A stretch of 64,000 nt of DNA from Panagrolaimus kolymaensis (GCA_028622995.1 JAJQJQ010000024.1:2790001-2854000), one strand, 5' to 3'; positions 23,862 through 37,253 are shown, counted from the stretch's first letter. Program-made: numbers and translations. The notes: generated by a model not told the origin, from the sequence alone.

Positions 23862-26552
23862 ATGGCTCTTGCGGAATATAATGTTGCGTTTCATGAGATT
23901 AATCAAATATCACTGGAAAATCCTTTAAACTTTACGAAACAACGGGATTTGCTTCAAAAAACGGCATTAAAATTAACTATTTTACCGCCATTTTGGATTT
24001 GGTGGACAAGGTAAGAGAAAATATTTTTTTAATTTTATTAGAAAATTCATTAATAAACTTATTTCTTTATTTAGATGTGAAGGTTTGCGGCAATTCAGTG
24101 ATTTTAACTTAAAAAAATTAAGGATTCGTAGAAACAAAATAGAATCTCAAGCTTTATCATGTTTTTATCAAGAAGATATAATTTTCGTTAGAAATAAAAT
24201 GCTTGAAAATTTTCATTTCCTCTGTTCTGCAATTCAACAATCTCGTGGGCTTGTATGTTCAGACTTTTATTATTTTGTTTCATCAACTGAAAGAATTAAA
24301 AAGGTTTTATCTTTTCCTCACAAGCATCATAAATTTCTCTTAAATGAATGTGAAATGATGTCATGTAAGTTTTTTTTAAAGCAGGTTAACTTTTATCAAA
24401 AGTGTAAAAATTTGAGGCAACATAAATCAAAACGTTTGATATTCAATACTTAGCGTCGCGATGCTTACATTTTCGTGATACATACATATTTCGCTAAACT
24501 TTTTAAAAGCAAACGTTTAGAGTGAAAAATTCTTTTTTATTTTTTTATGAGTCAATACTTAAATTTTATTAAAAATAAAACAAAAAGAATTAATATTTTG
24601 TATCATTCATTTTAAGCCTCATTCGCGATTTCGGGTTTGCAGAACTTCTGTCTCTTGTTCTAAATACATAATCGTAATTATCGATTATCAAAAGATTAAT
24701 TAATTTAAGTTTAAAAAAAAATGTTTGTAAGCTTTTAGTGCAACCAATATCCCCAAAAATTATCGAAAAATATAACATAGCTTCTCAATTTTATGAAACT
24801 AACAAAAATCAACACATTAGAAAATATTCTTATGCTTTATCTGACATAAATTTTGCTATCGAAAATATTGAATGGAACCTTGGTAAACAACCAACATCAA
24901 TAAATTTATGGAAATTTTATATAAAATTTTTAAAAAGCAAAAATTTATTTCTTGAATTGCTTAATGTTTATTCAAGATATTGTCGATTATTTACAATTGA
25001 TTTGGATGTGAGAAAAGAATATTTGGATGAAATTAAAAAACTCGACAACAGCGATTCAGGAATGGATGTAACTAAATGGTGGATTGATTATATTGGAATT
25101 GAAAAACATTTTGGTTCAATCAAAATTGCTTCGGAATTAATTGAATTTGTTAAATCCAAAAAATCCAATGGTTCATGGAATCCTCGATTAACTAAATTTA
25201 TTGAAAATTTATCCCTTTCTAAAGTGGACATAGCTCGAACTTCATTTTTAAATGTTAAAATTGAATATTCAAAAAGTAAGTGTTTGTTTTTTTTTGTTTA
25301 AATATAAAAACAAATAAATCCGGCGAAAAATTTAATAAATATTAATTAAGTTTGTTTTTTTGTTTTTTTTAGAAACTATCAAACCAAATTCCAAAAATAT
25401 TACATTGACAGAATTCAAAAAATATTACAAATCTCAAAATCAAATTTATTCATTGCCATCGCCTTTGATGACATACATTTACAAAACGGCTAGCATTGAT
25501 TTTAAATTTATTTTAATTCAAACTTGCAAAAATTTATTTTATCGAACCAAACAAATTTTTTGTCACAATCTTATAATTTCAAAGGAATGCAAAACCAAGC
25601 CAACATTTTATCAACGATCACTTTGCACGAATCCCAAAAAATTTATTGATGGAATAAATTTCAAAAATTATTACATTACAAATACTTTAAATATTACCAT
25701 TAACCCAAAATTGTATGAATCCCAAAAAAAAATTTTCAGAAAAATTATTAAAATTAAAAAAGTGAATGAAATTAAACATATTAAACTTGGATGTCAAAAA
25801 TTAACTTTGAAAGAATTAAATTTCTTGCCATGCAATCAAATTAAAACGGCTGATTTAATATTTGTCAAAATTCAAGATTACAATAAAAATTATTTAGCCG
25901 TAGAAGATTTAATTTGTTTATTTCCAAATGCAACAACAAAGAGGTAAGTAAGGTGGCTCAAAAGCAGGGCTGAACTAAATTTAATTTTGTTTTTTACTTA
26001 CGCAAAATTTCGAAAAATTTTTCCTCATTTTTTTTAATTTTCATTCGCGAAATAGAAAATTTTTCATTTTCTTCCAATCTAGCAGCCAAACCCATGGTTT
26101 AAAAACGGGAAATAAGCTTATTACCATACTTTTTTCATCTGATTTATTATTTCTCTCTTTTTTTTCTTTTTTTCACATAAAAAAAATCTTTCAATAAACT
26201 ATGTATGTATTTATTTTTTTTTAGAATTGCAACAGCAAAATATTTCAATGAAAATTCATCTAAAAATTTTGAGGAAATTCAACTTCCTGTTAAATTACAT
26301 CATTTGGGATTATCACAAATTCCCGAAAGCTTTGATTCAAATGATTTTGTCAACTTTTTAAAGGTATGTTTATATCACACAAAAAAATATTTTTAGTAAA
26401 AATAAATAACATATTTTGTTTCTTAGGCAAATGTCGAAGAAGATGGCCAACTTTGCCTCAAATTTCATGCTACAGCTGAAAATATTTTTAAGCGAGTATT
26501 TGAAACTCATATACGAACTTCATTTCCAATGATGACAGTATTTATTAAATGA
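23862..26552 (+). CDS. HAT-repeat-like / F-box-like protein, paralogue 1
   Basis: Six exons with consistent phases: 23862-24010, 24075-24364, 24739-25275, 25373-25943, 26225-26363, 26427-26552, giving 603 residues. The N-terminal third has tryptophan/aromatic helix pairs resembling HAT (half-a-TPR) repeats, e.g. INLWKFYIKFLKSKNLFLEL followed by LNVYSRYCRLF. The middle has an F-box-like helix set (LPSPLMTYIYKTASIDFKFI...QTCKNLFY), and the C-terminus has leucine-rich, FTH-like alternation (IKHIKLGCQKLTLKELNFLP). It is clearly paralogous to the gene at 60557-62821, sharing SPKI, LWKxYIxxL, VYSxYxRLF and the F-box-like region. F-box plus C-terminal substrate domains would suggest a ubiquitin-ligase adaptor, but this is inference; the family is fast-evolving. 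A likely polyadenylation signal AATAAA is near 26680. Confidence 0.72.
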
Positions 26553-27151
26553 AAAATAATATATGCTTATTACAAACGTGAAATTTGATTATGTTTTCCT
26601 TCACATTCATTTTTTGTTTTGATTATTTTTATTTCTTTTTTGTAAATTATCAATTTTCTGAGATCTATTAACTTTTTCAATAAATCAAATTTTAGTAAAT
26701 TTGTCCATTGCAAAAAAGTTTTAATATTCTTAAAATAACTGTTAGTAATTCATTATTATTTGAACCATAAATTTTTATTTAAAATCTTTTTAACGCGCAA
26801 AAAAAATATTTTTTTTCATGATAGTATTTTTTTTAACTAATTGGATTACGTTTCTGGAATAATATTATAATTAGGATTATTAACATTCTTTGAATTTCAA
26901 AATAAATATATACTGTAAAAAGGAAGTTAATTAAATATAATAATAATAAAAAACGTGAGAAAATTTTTGGTAGAAACAAAAAAAATTCCTCCTTTTTATT
27001 AATAATTAATTAAAAAAATTTTTATGTTTAATTACTTTTTTTTTATTATCTCAGACACTAATACAAAAATTAAATTTTGAGAAAATTGAATATATTTTTT
27101 ATGTAATTTTCTTAAATCATTTTTAAGTTTTTTTTGGTTTTAATCCAAAAA
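26553..27151. other. Intergenic
   Basis: 3' UTR of the upstream gene followed by a very AT-rich promoter region of the receptor gene. Nothing else seen. Confidence 0.5.
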
Positions 27152-28187
27152 ATGTCGTCGAGTAATTTAAATTTAACTGTTGAAATAATAAAAGTTTCTT
27201 CCAATACTGTAGCTAACAGTTGTCGAGTTTTAGAATTTTTAGTGGTGATTTTTTTAAGTGCTCAATATTTAAAATCAACATCAAATTATAAATCTGCGTA
27301 TTTTGTTATTTTAAATATTGGATATATTGCTGATTTGACAATTTTATTGAATTGGGCTTTACCTCTGAATCATGATGTTTATGCTTTCTCTATGATTCTT
27401 CACACTTGGCATAATACTTATTTTGTAACTATTTGGAATGCCATTCTTTGTTTAAATCGTTGCACTGCTTTGGCTTTCTCAACTAAACATGAAAAGGTTT
27501 GCCTTTTTGAGAAAGATAAAATATTTTTGGGCTTGGGAATTAAAAAAAAAACAGTTATTAAATTTAAAGCAAAAAATATTTCAGATTTGGACTCCATTTT
27601 CCATGGCTTTTATCCTTATTTTTATGCTAATTTTTCCATTTCTTATTGATGGCTACCAATTTCTCAACTTTCCATGTTCTCCAACCAACATGGCTGAATG
27701 TTTAGTTTTCCGAAAATCATATTTTTTTAAAGGGACTCTCACGAATGCCATTTTTAATAGTTTCCTTGGAATATTTATTGGTTATTCAATGATTAAATCT
27801 CGAAAAAATTATAAAACTCATATTCATTCTTTGCATGCCAAAATTGAAAGGCGTTTAATTTATCAAGCAATTTTTTCTTCGATTTTTCAGTTAGTTTTTT
27901 TTATTTTAAATTATATTTCTTCAATCGTAATCGATGTTCAAACGCTCCAAATTTTTGTTTATATTTCTCAAATAGGTTATCATCTTCAACATTATGCAGT
28001 GATGGTTACGCATTTTGTTTTTAGTCCAACGTTTAAAATGGCATTTTTAAATTTTTATTATTTAAGTTGGATATTAAGAAAAAATGGAAAAAATTCAGTT
28101 GTTTCACCAACAACAACAAAGCCAAAATCAAAAACATCGCCTCCATTAAAAATAACTAAAATTTTTGTGCCTCAAAACATTGTTTAA
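27152..28187 (+). CDS. Srg/Srv-like serpentine chemoreceptor
   Basis: Two exons, 27152-27496 and 27585-28187, joined phase 0, encode 314 residues with seven hydrophobic segments. Visible features are YKSAYFVILNIGYIADL (TM2), FVTIWNAILCLNRCTALAFS (TM3 ending in the NR motif typical of Srg and Srv receptors) and a positively charged third loop (KSRKNYKTHIHSLHAKIERR). After TM7 comes FSPTFKMAFLNFY and a basic Ser/Thr-rich tail. The start is the ATG of MSSSNLNL, preceded by a pyrimidine-rich run. The nearest relative in the window is the minus-strand gene starting near 29.5 kb, so this is probably a small tandem inverted pair. Srg versus Srv cannot be decided without profile searches. AATAAA follows the stop at about 28213. 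Confidence 0.82.
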
Positions 28188-28295
28188 ATTTTTATTAAAA
28201 AAAATCAAAGAAAAATAAAGTTTCATCAAAAATATGCAACAAAAAAAATATATTGGAAAAATTATATTAGGGAAAATGAGACGACGATCATGTTT

Positions 28296-29456
28296 TCAAA
28301 AAACGCTAACGCCATGATTTGGTCGAACTCTTGAGTTTGCTGCTGATCGTCGATAATTATTTTGTCGAAATTTATGAGAATAAAGATAAAGTTTATCAAG
28401 ACGATAAAATTTTATGAAACTTTGACGCACGGTTTCTCTGAAAGTAATATCTTATAGGAAAATAAAAAATTTGAATACTTCGGAAAAATTCGTTTGATTT
28501 TTTTTCATAGAAACAATGATATCACAAAAAAAAACTTACGACAAAGCAAAAAGTAAAATGGTTGCAGAAATATGAAAATAAATATAATAACAACTGAACA
28601 TGGTGCTCGAAATCGACATTAAAATAGAATTTGTAACTTGAAGCTCTTTTTGGTGCCTAACCAAAGCAATCACCAAAACTCCAAAAAGGCAATAGAAACC
28701 AAAAAAAATCGAAGATAAAATTGATTGAATTAATAGTTGAGTTTCAAACTTTCTTTTAACATCCGAAATTTTTGTCAATTTTAATCTTCGTGAAAGAGCT
28801 GTAATAATTCCAAGAAACGCTGAGAGAATCACGTTTATTCCATTTGAAATCATTTCGAAAGTGGATAATTCTTTATCGATGCTTTCGCAAGTTGAATCTT
28901 CGCGATTTAAAACGCAAAAAGAATCCTAAAAAAGTATAAAAATATTTTTTTAAAAATTGACTCCTGAGTGGAAAATAAAATTTTGCTCCTCGCGAAATTA
29001 AAAAAAGTTAGTAATTTTTTGCATTTTTTTTTAAGTTTCTTACTTTAAACATGTAACCATTAATTATGAATGGATATAAAACGCATAAAATAAGCATTCC
29101 AAAAAGTGATGGACCATTCCAAATTTTGATGTGTTTATTCCAAAAAAGTATAGCCGTGCAACGATTGATCGCTAAAAAAGTATTCCATGGACCAAGAAAT
29201 AAACCGGAATACCATCGAATTAAATTATTTGCATTGACAAACCAAATTTGATCGTCGCTAATAACATATTTATCTAAGGTTTGAAAAAATATTCCTATTA
29301 AATCGACCAAATATCCAATAGAAAGTAAATAAAAATATGCGGTACAAAAATATTGAGATTTTTTATAAAAATTATGTATAAAAAGTATAAAACATGCAAA
29401 TTCAAGAAGTCCACCAGCATACAGATTGTGATGTTAGTATATGTATCCAAACAAAT
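28296..29456 (-). pseudogene. Srg/Srv-like receptor, probable frameshift near N-terminus
   Basis: Paralogue of the preceding receptor on the opposite strand. Readable exons are about 29450-29044, 28925-28540 and 28437-28296, with canonical borders between them. The main frame gives LLEFACFILF (TM1), SQYFCTAYFYLLSIGYLVDL (TM2), FLAINRCTAILFW (TM3), a Cys-containing extracellular loop, four more membrane segments and a basic tail ending VFENM-side at 28296. Upstream of TM1 the main frame hits a stop with no AG acceptor and no ATG. The adjacent frame carries a receptor-like N-terminus (NVTICLDTYTNITIC), which suggests a single-base shift close to 29430. Either the copy is a recent pseudogene or there is an assembly error. 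The rest of the protein looks intact and constrained. Confidence 0.65.
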
Positions 29457-29496
29457 CGTAACATTTATATAATTATAAAACAATTTAATTTGCAAT

Positions 29497-30144
29497 AATT
29501 TTTTCTCAAAAGTTTCTTTGATTTTTCATTTTATAAAAAAAGATGAACTTGAACTACAAATTTTAGCTCATCATTTTTTGGTCAATAAAAACGTAATCGA
29601 CAAGTTTAGTTATGGTAAAAATATGATTAGAAAATTTAAACTAAAAAATCCATAGGAAGTCCTCCGTTTTGTATTTGCTTTGTACTATCAACCTATTACA
29701 AAAGAATAAATATAAAAAGACAATAATCCCATGCATTTAATCAAGAAACGTATAAATTCAATTAAAAAGTTGCAACACCACCACTTTTTTTTTCAAATAA
29801 ATTTTTTGTTGCAAGTTGCAACCATGGAAATTCTCTGTAGTGTCTCTTCTTGCTCGTTTGCCTTTTTTATAAAAAGCACGTTTCTTAGTTCTTTTCTTTC
29901 TTTCTAATAAACACCTTTGGAAGCAAAAAAAAAGGCTTGCTTGACAGCTAGCGAGAAAATGAAAAAAAGAAAGACATTCATTTTCATTTTTTCTTTTCTT
30001 TATCAAAATTAACATTGAAAGGTGTATTTTTGTTCTCTTTCTTTTTTTACAGCGTTCGCGTTCGGCTATTTTTTTCTAGATTGCTTAAAAGTTTTATGGA
30101 AATAGTTTTTGTTAGCATTTAAATATTTAAGAAAAGTTTTAGTG
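29497..30144. other. Intergenic, divergent promoter
   Basis: Lies between the minus-strand receptor and the plus-strand helicase. It contains CTTTTCTTTCTTTC-type pyrimidine tracts and no coding signal. Confidence 0.45.
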
Positions 30145-32643
30145 ATGGTGGAACTAAATAATAAATATTCTCAAGCTGAGATTGATGAGTATAAAAAGCA
30201 AAGACGGATATTTTTTATTATTCGAGCAGGTAAATTTTTTCGGGTCTTCTTTTTTCTTGAAAATTTTGAAAGCATTAATGATTAATCTTATAATTTTTGT
30301 CTAAATGTTTTTGAGCTTTTTTTGGAAAAAATAATAGTCGTTTTTTGTGTTAGAAACTTTTTATTTTTTGTTGAAAAAAGTTGGTTGAGCTGTCTTTCAA
30401 AAAAAATAATCATTAAACGATGAGTCATCATTGTAAAACTCATTTTTGCTCATTGTTCAATAAAGGCGAGTACGCTTATCAAAAACGAAAATCGCATATT
30501 GGACTCTTTGTGTCATTTCCGCAACTAAATTTTTTGATAAAATTGTTTTTGATGAATTTTAGAAGAAAATATTGATAAGAAAGAATTATAGAATAGTATA
30601 GCGCTACAGTAGTTTATCAAAGTTATATCAATTTTGGATATTATCAAAATCCACTAAAAAAATTTAATTCAGCAAAAATATTTCAAATTTAAAGTTTTTT
30701 TCTTTTTAGTCAAAAATTAGTACTTTTTCTTACAGCTTTATATCCTACCAATTATATATATATATTAAATTTCCTTAACAGCACGTCTCAAACAAAAGCA
30801 GCAACGGCAACAACCTCAAAATGGTCCACCGCAGCAGCCACACCAACCAGGATGCAATGGTCCAAAAAAGCGTCGTTCAAGAAAAAGACATCCAAAAAAT
30901 AATCAATTACAGCAACAACCCCAATCACCTGGAAATGATGGACCGGGAAAAGGTCCATCAAAAAGGATTCCACCAAAAAATGATTCCTTTGTTTATGAAG
31001 CTGATGCAGAAATGGAAGTTTTTGGCTTAGATGAACCGCATTCACGTTTGCAGTATGTTTTATAAATTTAAAAATTTGAATAAATAAAAACTTATATTAC
31101 ATTTTTTTAGAACTTGGGATGAAATGAAACTAAATAATCAATTATTGGAAAATATAAAAAACTGCTGCGGATATATAAAACCGCGAAAAGTTCAAGAAGT
31201 TGTTATTCCATATATCATGGACGGTAATAGCTTTCTTGAAACTTGATTGATTATTAATAAGATGATTTTTTATTTTTAGGTTTTAATATTAAATGTCAAA
31301 GTGAAACAGGAACGGGAAAAACTGCGGCATATTTAATTCCAATTATTGATAATTTGATTAAAGAAAATGCTAAAAATGGTTTACCCACTGATGGCCCAAT
31401 TTGTCTTATTATTGCACCAACTCGTGAACTCGTTTCACAAATTTACGAAGATGCCAAAATATTGACAGAGAGTATGCACCTTTATTAAAAAAAAGACTAA
31501 AAATAAATATACATTTAAATTTTTTATAGATACCGATCTAAAAGTTGTTAAAGTTTTTGGTGGAACTCGAACGGCTTTAAGCCGGCAAGATTTGGAAGAA
31601 GGTTGCCATATTCTTTGTGCAACTCTTGGACGATTACTAAGTTTAATGAAAGATTGGCATACATTTATGGCTTATCTGAAATATATTGTTATTGATGAAG
31701 CAGATAAATTTTTTGTTGAAGGTCAACCTCAAGAAATTTTGACTTTTTTTAGACATGAAACATTTCCTTCAGTTAGTTTTAAAAAAAATATTGGATATGA
31801 AAGAAAAGAATTCGTTTTTTAGATTGAAAACCGACAAACATTATTTTTTAGTCCAACTTTACGCCTCAAAGATTTGGAAAAAGTTGCTGATCAATATAGC
31901 GATAATAAAAACAGAATTGTAATTAAATCCGTTGCTGATAGTAATCAACGAATTACTTATCTTGTTGAATCAATTCCAACAGGAACATCAAAAGTTAATT
32001 TTTTAATTAATTATTTAAAATCAATTATTACAAAAAATAATGGTGAATGTCCAAAAATTTTAATTTTTACAAATACAAAAGTAAGTTATCAATTATTTTT
32101 TGCCTTCTTTATCATGAAAGCAGTGATTAATAATGAAGAGAAAATTTATTTCTAGAAGGATGCGGATCTAATTGCTGATAATCTTGTTGCTGCTGAACTT
32201 CCAGCAACTGGAAGCCATTCAGGATATAATCAAGAATATCGCAGTGATACTTTGTATGATTTTAAAGTTGGAGAAGAAAATGCTAGAATTCTTGTTTCCA
32301 TTAATGTTTGTGGACGTGGAATTGATGTTTATGAAATGAATTATGTATGTTTTGAGCCATTTGAGGTTTAAAATAAAAATTATTTTTTTAGGTTATTAAT
32401 TATGATTATCCTCATAGTAAATGGCAATTTATTCAACGTTGTGGAAGAACAGGCCGCACCCAACCTGGAACAGCTATAACTTTTTGCATTGAACCCGTTC
32501 CAAATGGTATAGCTTCAAGCATTCGAGAAGTTATTGAAGCTGCAGGACAAGAAGCTCCGGAATATCTTCATCCAAATTCTGTTATGGCCGGGCTTGAAAA
32601 ATATATGGGAAACCTTGATTTAAAAAAAGACGGAAAAAAGTGA
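30145..32643 (+). CDS. DEAD-box ATP-dependent RNA helicase
   Basis: Eight exons in consistent phase: 30145-30229, 30782-31052, 31111-31223, 31280-31471, 31530-31771, 31823-32080, 32156-32344, 32392-32643; 533 residues. After a Gln/Asn/Pro/Arg-rich N-terminus (about 30-110) come the helicase motifs: Q-motif region [13 protein letters not shown], motif I SETGTGKT, Ia PTREL, Ib [35 protein letters not shown] and [10 protein letters not shown]. Several deviate from consensus: motif I has Ser for Ala, Ib has TLGR for TPGR, and III has SPT for SAT. The order and spacing still fit an active DEAD-box protein. The closest group by eye is the Vasa/DDX3/DDX4-like family (germline or translation-related), but the zinc knuckles of worm GLH proteins are absent. 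The 552-bp first intron is the longest. The short exons are typical of this window. Confidence 0.88.
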
Positions 32644-32934
32644 AATGTAAAAAAAAGAAAAGAAAATTTTTAGAGAAATCTAAATCTGTCAAGTTGATTT
32701 GATGTCAAAAAAATTGAGAATAACTTATAACTATTATAATCGTTTTTTTCGTTAAACTTTTAAATTATATTTTTTTTGTTTATTATTAAGATTAAAATCC
32801 ATCCAGTTATATTTTTTATTGTAAAAAATTTTCTATTTTTTTAATTAATTAAATAATTCAAATAAAAACATAAAAACTTTTTATAAAATTTTACAAATAC
32901 ATAAAAACTTTTTTAATTTTGAGCTGCTTTTTTC

Positions 32935-35885
32935 TTAATTATCTGTAACTGAAACCCACATACAAATAAACAAATATGCAACGGGAATGGTAACACCAAA
33001 AAGAAAAATGGTCATAAAAAATACATCTAATCTTTCACTAATTCGAACATAACCATTATTTTCTTGTCTTCTTCGCCGACTATCCAATTGACGTTCAAGG
33101 GTTTCAGGTTTGATCATTCCATTGTGTTCCATTAATTGTGAAATCATACTTTCCAAATCAATTAATTTTTTAATTACTTTTGGATTACAATTATTATTTG
33201 GTGTTGATTGATTATTGGTCGTTGTCGTGGTTGTAGTTGTGGAAGAATCATTATTGCCATTTTTTTGTTGTTGTTTTTGCTTTAATTTAGCTTTCTCTCG
33301 CCGATAATCTTCCGTGATTTCAAATGAAACTTGTCCAGGTTCGTCATCGCTTTTTACTATTGAACCTAAAAATGATCTTGATAACCATACAAAAAAACTT
33401 TTTATCAAAAGCTTAGCAAAAACATTTTTTTTAAAGTATTACACAAAAAAATAATGGGAAATTTTCATAAAAAATTATGCAAAATTTTTAGACTTTTTTG
33501 TCTTTTTTGTAAATGCAATAATTTTTTACCTTTAACATAATGATGCGTGGAAATATCATTGGATTCTGTGGTGGATATTAATGAATGCCGATCAAATTTA
33601 GGTCCAATAAGTTGAATAATATTATTGCTGGTATTATTTTTTGTTAACCAATGATTGGGTGGAAATGGATGATTTATTCTTTTTTCAGATAATTCCTTTT
33701 TTAAAAAACACATTTTTAATAACCATGCAGGCGGCTCTTTTCCAAATCGCCCTTTTCTATGCAATTTCATTACCATTCCAGTGAATATTGATGCAACCGA
33801 AACTATCACCATATTATATAAAAAATATGCCACTAAAAAATAGGAAATAAATATTAAAAATTAATTTTGTTTTGCTTTTCAGAAAATTTTTGCTAAGGCA
33901 CAATTGTTGTTAGATTTTAACAAAGCAAATGAAAAGTAATTTCTTTATTGCAAGAAATTTTGCAAAATCCTTTGCGCGTAAATTAAATATAAAAAATTTC
34001 TCGATCAAGTCGAATTAATAGGTCGTTATTATTTTCATTTAAAATTAAAAAAAGCCAAAAAGCAGTAAAAACAGATTATTTGCAGATTGAATCAAAAACA
34101 AAGCTCTCCTTCATTTGCCGATAATAAAAATTAAATGAGTCTCATTAAAACCTTTCAAAATGAATGCGAAGAAGATTTTTTCTTTTCGATGCAAATCAAA
34201 AAAATTTAATGAATCATTTTTTTTTAAATCTTTACTTTTTACTTTTTTTTATTGATTCCTGAAAAAAAGAAAGCAAGCTTACCTAAAAGTGGAACGGAAG
34301 TGGAACTATGTGGAACTTTTTCTGATACAACTAAAGATAAAACAGCCATGGTTAAAATTCCAGACACTCCAAGGGTGAATCTTTCTTCCCTTTCACCCGT
34401 GGTTGAAAATCTTGCAAATAAACCAACTATCGATGTTGCACACATTACATAACTTGGAAATGTGAGAGTTACCTAAAAAAATAAATAATAAAATTTTAAA
34501 ATGGTTTGCCGATCTCGAAGCGAAGAATCCGAGAAATAAAATAATCTCGTTGCGAGAGATACAAGGGACTAAAGTATTGAGTATTCAATAATTTTTAATT
34601 TGCGCCGTAAAAAATCTTTGAAATGTATCTTACAAAATAAAATAATGGTTTTCGTTGTACAGCAACTTCATAATGAATTTCTGAAACTGGAACTCCTTCA
34701 TGAACATATTCCTTTTCTTTCACTTCAACTCCCAATAAATGCCATTCTTCATTTGGGGAATAATGATCTAATGAATGTTCGGTGTGAGAATGTAATCGAA
34801 TTTTTTCATCACTATATGCCCAACTTGCAATCTAAAAAAATTTAGTTTGTTATTTGGGAAATTGATTTTTGCGATTAGGAAAACCTACTTCCAATGCGCA
34901 TTTTTGACTGTCCTAAAACAAAAATTATTTAAGTCATTTTTCAAAAGTTTAAAATTTTAATTTACCAATGGAAACATTTGAATATTAATTTCGCAAGAAA
35001 CTGTATAAACTGCAGGATTAGAGCATTCCACAGTGCCATTAGAAGAAATGGTAACGGGCGCACGAACACTTGAAAGTAAATCTTCATGTTGGAGCCTATA
35101 AGCTTTAATCCTGGATTTTTCGTGATTTCAAGTTTTAACCCCACCACTTCTCCCCTCGTGTGCTCTGTTTTACAATAATCCTACACAAAAATTTTTGCAC
35201 AAAAAATCAAGAATCAAAAAATCATGGTTTTGCAAGCAAATTTTGCTTCGTACAAATATTAAAAAAAGAAAAAAGTAATAATAAAACAGAGCACACAAAC
35301 ATCTGCAAAGTAATCCAAAATTAAATGAAAATTTCACCAAAAATTTACAAAGAAAAATAAATGTTTTCCAAAAAATTGAAAGAAAAATAGATTCGATTTA
35401 GTCTAGCACCAGGTCACCGCCAAAAGATTAATATGCAGAAGTTTTAAATCCTATTGAATTTTAATAATAAATTATTTAAATAAAATTACATGTTAAAAAC
35501 TATTAAATCAGGTCGCCAAATTTTATGCATGGGCAACCATGTTTTTGTTAATCTTCCAAATTCTTCAGGTTTCCATGCAAGAGAAGGATCATTCCAAATC
35601 TAAAATTTTTAGAAACTTATTTATTCATTCAAATCCATATATTTTTTCTTCTCGAACCTCATCAACATAAACTAAAGCCGTCATAGTTTGTTTAAGTTCA
35701 TCAATACCCAAAATATGAACTAATTCAAGCTCAAAAAATACATCGATTACACCATCGGGTGGAGCATTTCTATCATGATTCATTAATAAATATTCTGTTA
35801 ATCGTTTTGATGAACCAGGAACGAAATGTTCCACGGCCTCATCATGATGAGTGATATTTTTTTTATCCATATGTTCCACGTGGAT
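32935..35885 (-). CDS. Cys-loop ligand-gated ion channel, nicotinic-like (5' end missing)
   Basis: Exons in transcript order: about 35885-35658, 35599-35490, 35110-34966, 34912-34889 (24 bases), 34831-34634, 34472-34283, 33832-33530 and 33365-32935. The extracellular domain has DEIWNDPSLAWKPEEFG and a Cys-loop C-EINIQMFPLDSQK-C with exactly 13 residues between cysteines. M1 begins PLFYFVTLTFPSYVM. M2 has GEREERFTLGVSGILTMAVL with the Glu ring expected of cation channels. M3 is followed by a long cytoplasmic loop rich in Thr/Asn/Gln, and M4 is FFMTIFLFGVTIPVAYLFI. Loop C lacks vicinal cysteines, so it is a non-alpha type subunit. The signal peptide and first exon were not found upstream of 35885; they may lie within the next few hundred bases. 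This is an orphan ACR/LGC-type receptor; ligand unknown. Confidence 0.85.
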
Positions 35886-37253
35886 CTAAAAAAAATATTA
35901 GGGGTATTTTGGGGAAAGAAAAATAATAATAAAGCCAAAAAGCAAAAAAAAACTCAAATTACCAACAACAATTTTTTTTTTATTATTAACATAAATTTTT
36001 TGCCACATTTTTTTTATGATTTTTTTAAGTTAAGCACAAAAGCAACAAGCTAACTATAAATCAAAAATTATAATATTTCCCTAGGGCATGATGACTTATG
36101 TCTTCAATCCATCCGTACTTTTTTTTGTATTGAAGTCAAAACAAAACAAAAAATATAAAAAAACAATTATTCTTTTTGATAAATGAGTTTTTTTCGGTTC
36201 ATATTTTAATTTCTTTTTTTGACGAAGTTTAGTTTAAAAAAAATAAAAATTTCAAATATTTGTCCAAAAATATCATAAAAAAGTTGTTCGAAATTTTGAT
36301 ACTAAAAAATTACTTAATTCTTTTATGAATTTAATTACATCGAAAACCCCAGCAATTTTCAATGCCAACTTCGTTTTGTTTATTTCTTCTATTCTTTTTT
36401 GAAAAGAATTTACTAATAAAAAAACCAAATATTTGTTTTGTTCAAGTTTCAGTTTAGCACTTATGTTTTTTTGGCTTTTATTTTATTTATTTTTTTGATT
36501 CTTCAATAAATAAAACCTTAGCTTTTTTGTTCCTAACAAAAAATTTCATTTCCAATATCGACTTTTGTGATTTTTTATTTCTATTTCATTCTTTTTTTTT
36601 TGTTGCCAATATTTTTGTTTGAGACAAGAAGCAAACTTTTGTCGTCGTCGTTGTCGATGGACAAGTTTGTCTCATTAAAACCAAATTTATGGCTGACTTT
36701 AAATTGAAGCGGCTTTTTTCTTTTGACAAAAATATATCCCCATTCCGTTAATTGCAATTTGCAAATCCACAATAAAAAATAAACTAAATTAAATTTTTTT
36801 TTGCTTTTTGCTTTCCAAAATCAAGGTAAGCTAGGAGAAAAAATGGAAGAAAGAGATTAAAGAAATCAATGAGTTTTTTGTTTTGTTAAAAAAGCCGCAG
36901 CATTGAATTTGAAAGAGAAAAGAAAAGGAAACAAAAAATTTATTTTTTCTGCAAGCAAAATATTTTTTGGTGGGTTAATCATTTTTTGCTTGCGAAAGCA
37001 ATAATCCAAATTATTTTATTTTGGATCTTATTAGGTTATTCATCTACGAAAAAGCAACCATGCAACTCGTGCTTTTTTTCTTCTTCTCAAGAACTCAATA
37101 AAAATGGTCAAGAAGCAACACACATTGAATGCTAATAAAGAAAAAACTATCTTTGAGTTTGTTTCTGAGAAATTTTTTAAAAAATAAACAGAAAATATTT
37201 GCAAAAATTTATTCATGGTAAGAGAGGCCTGCTTTGTTGTCTCTTTACTTCGA
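35886..37253. other. Intergenic, probably contains undetected 5' exon of channel gene
   Basis: AT-rich, with no confident coding exon. The channel gene entering from the right needs a start codon and signal peptide somewhere here, but no hydrophobic leader with a suitable donor site was convincing. Confidence 0.4.

Noticed and set aside
30788..31045. Minus-strand 85-residue ORF opposite helicase exon 2
   Set aside because: Shadow of the Gln/Pro-rich coding exon.
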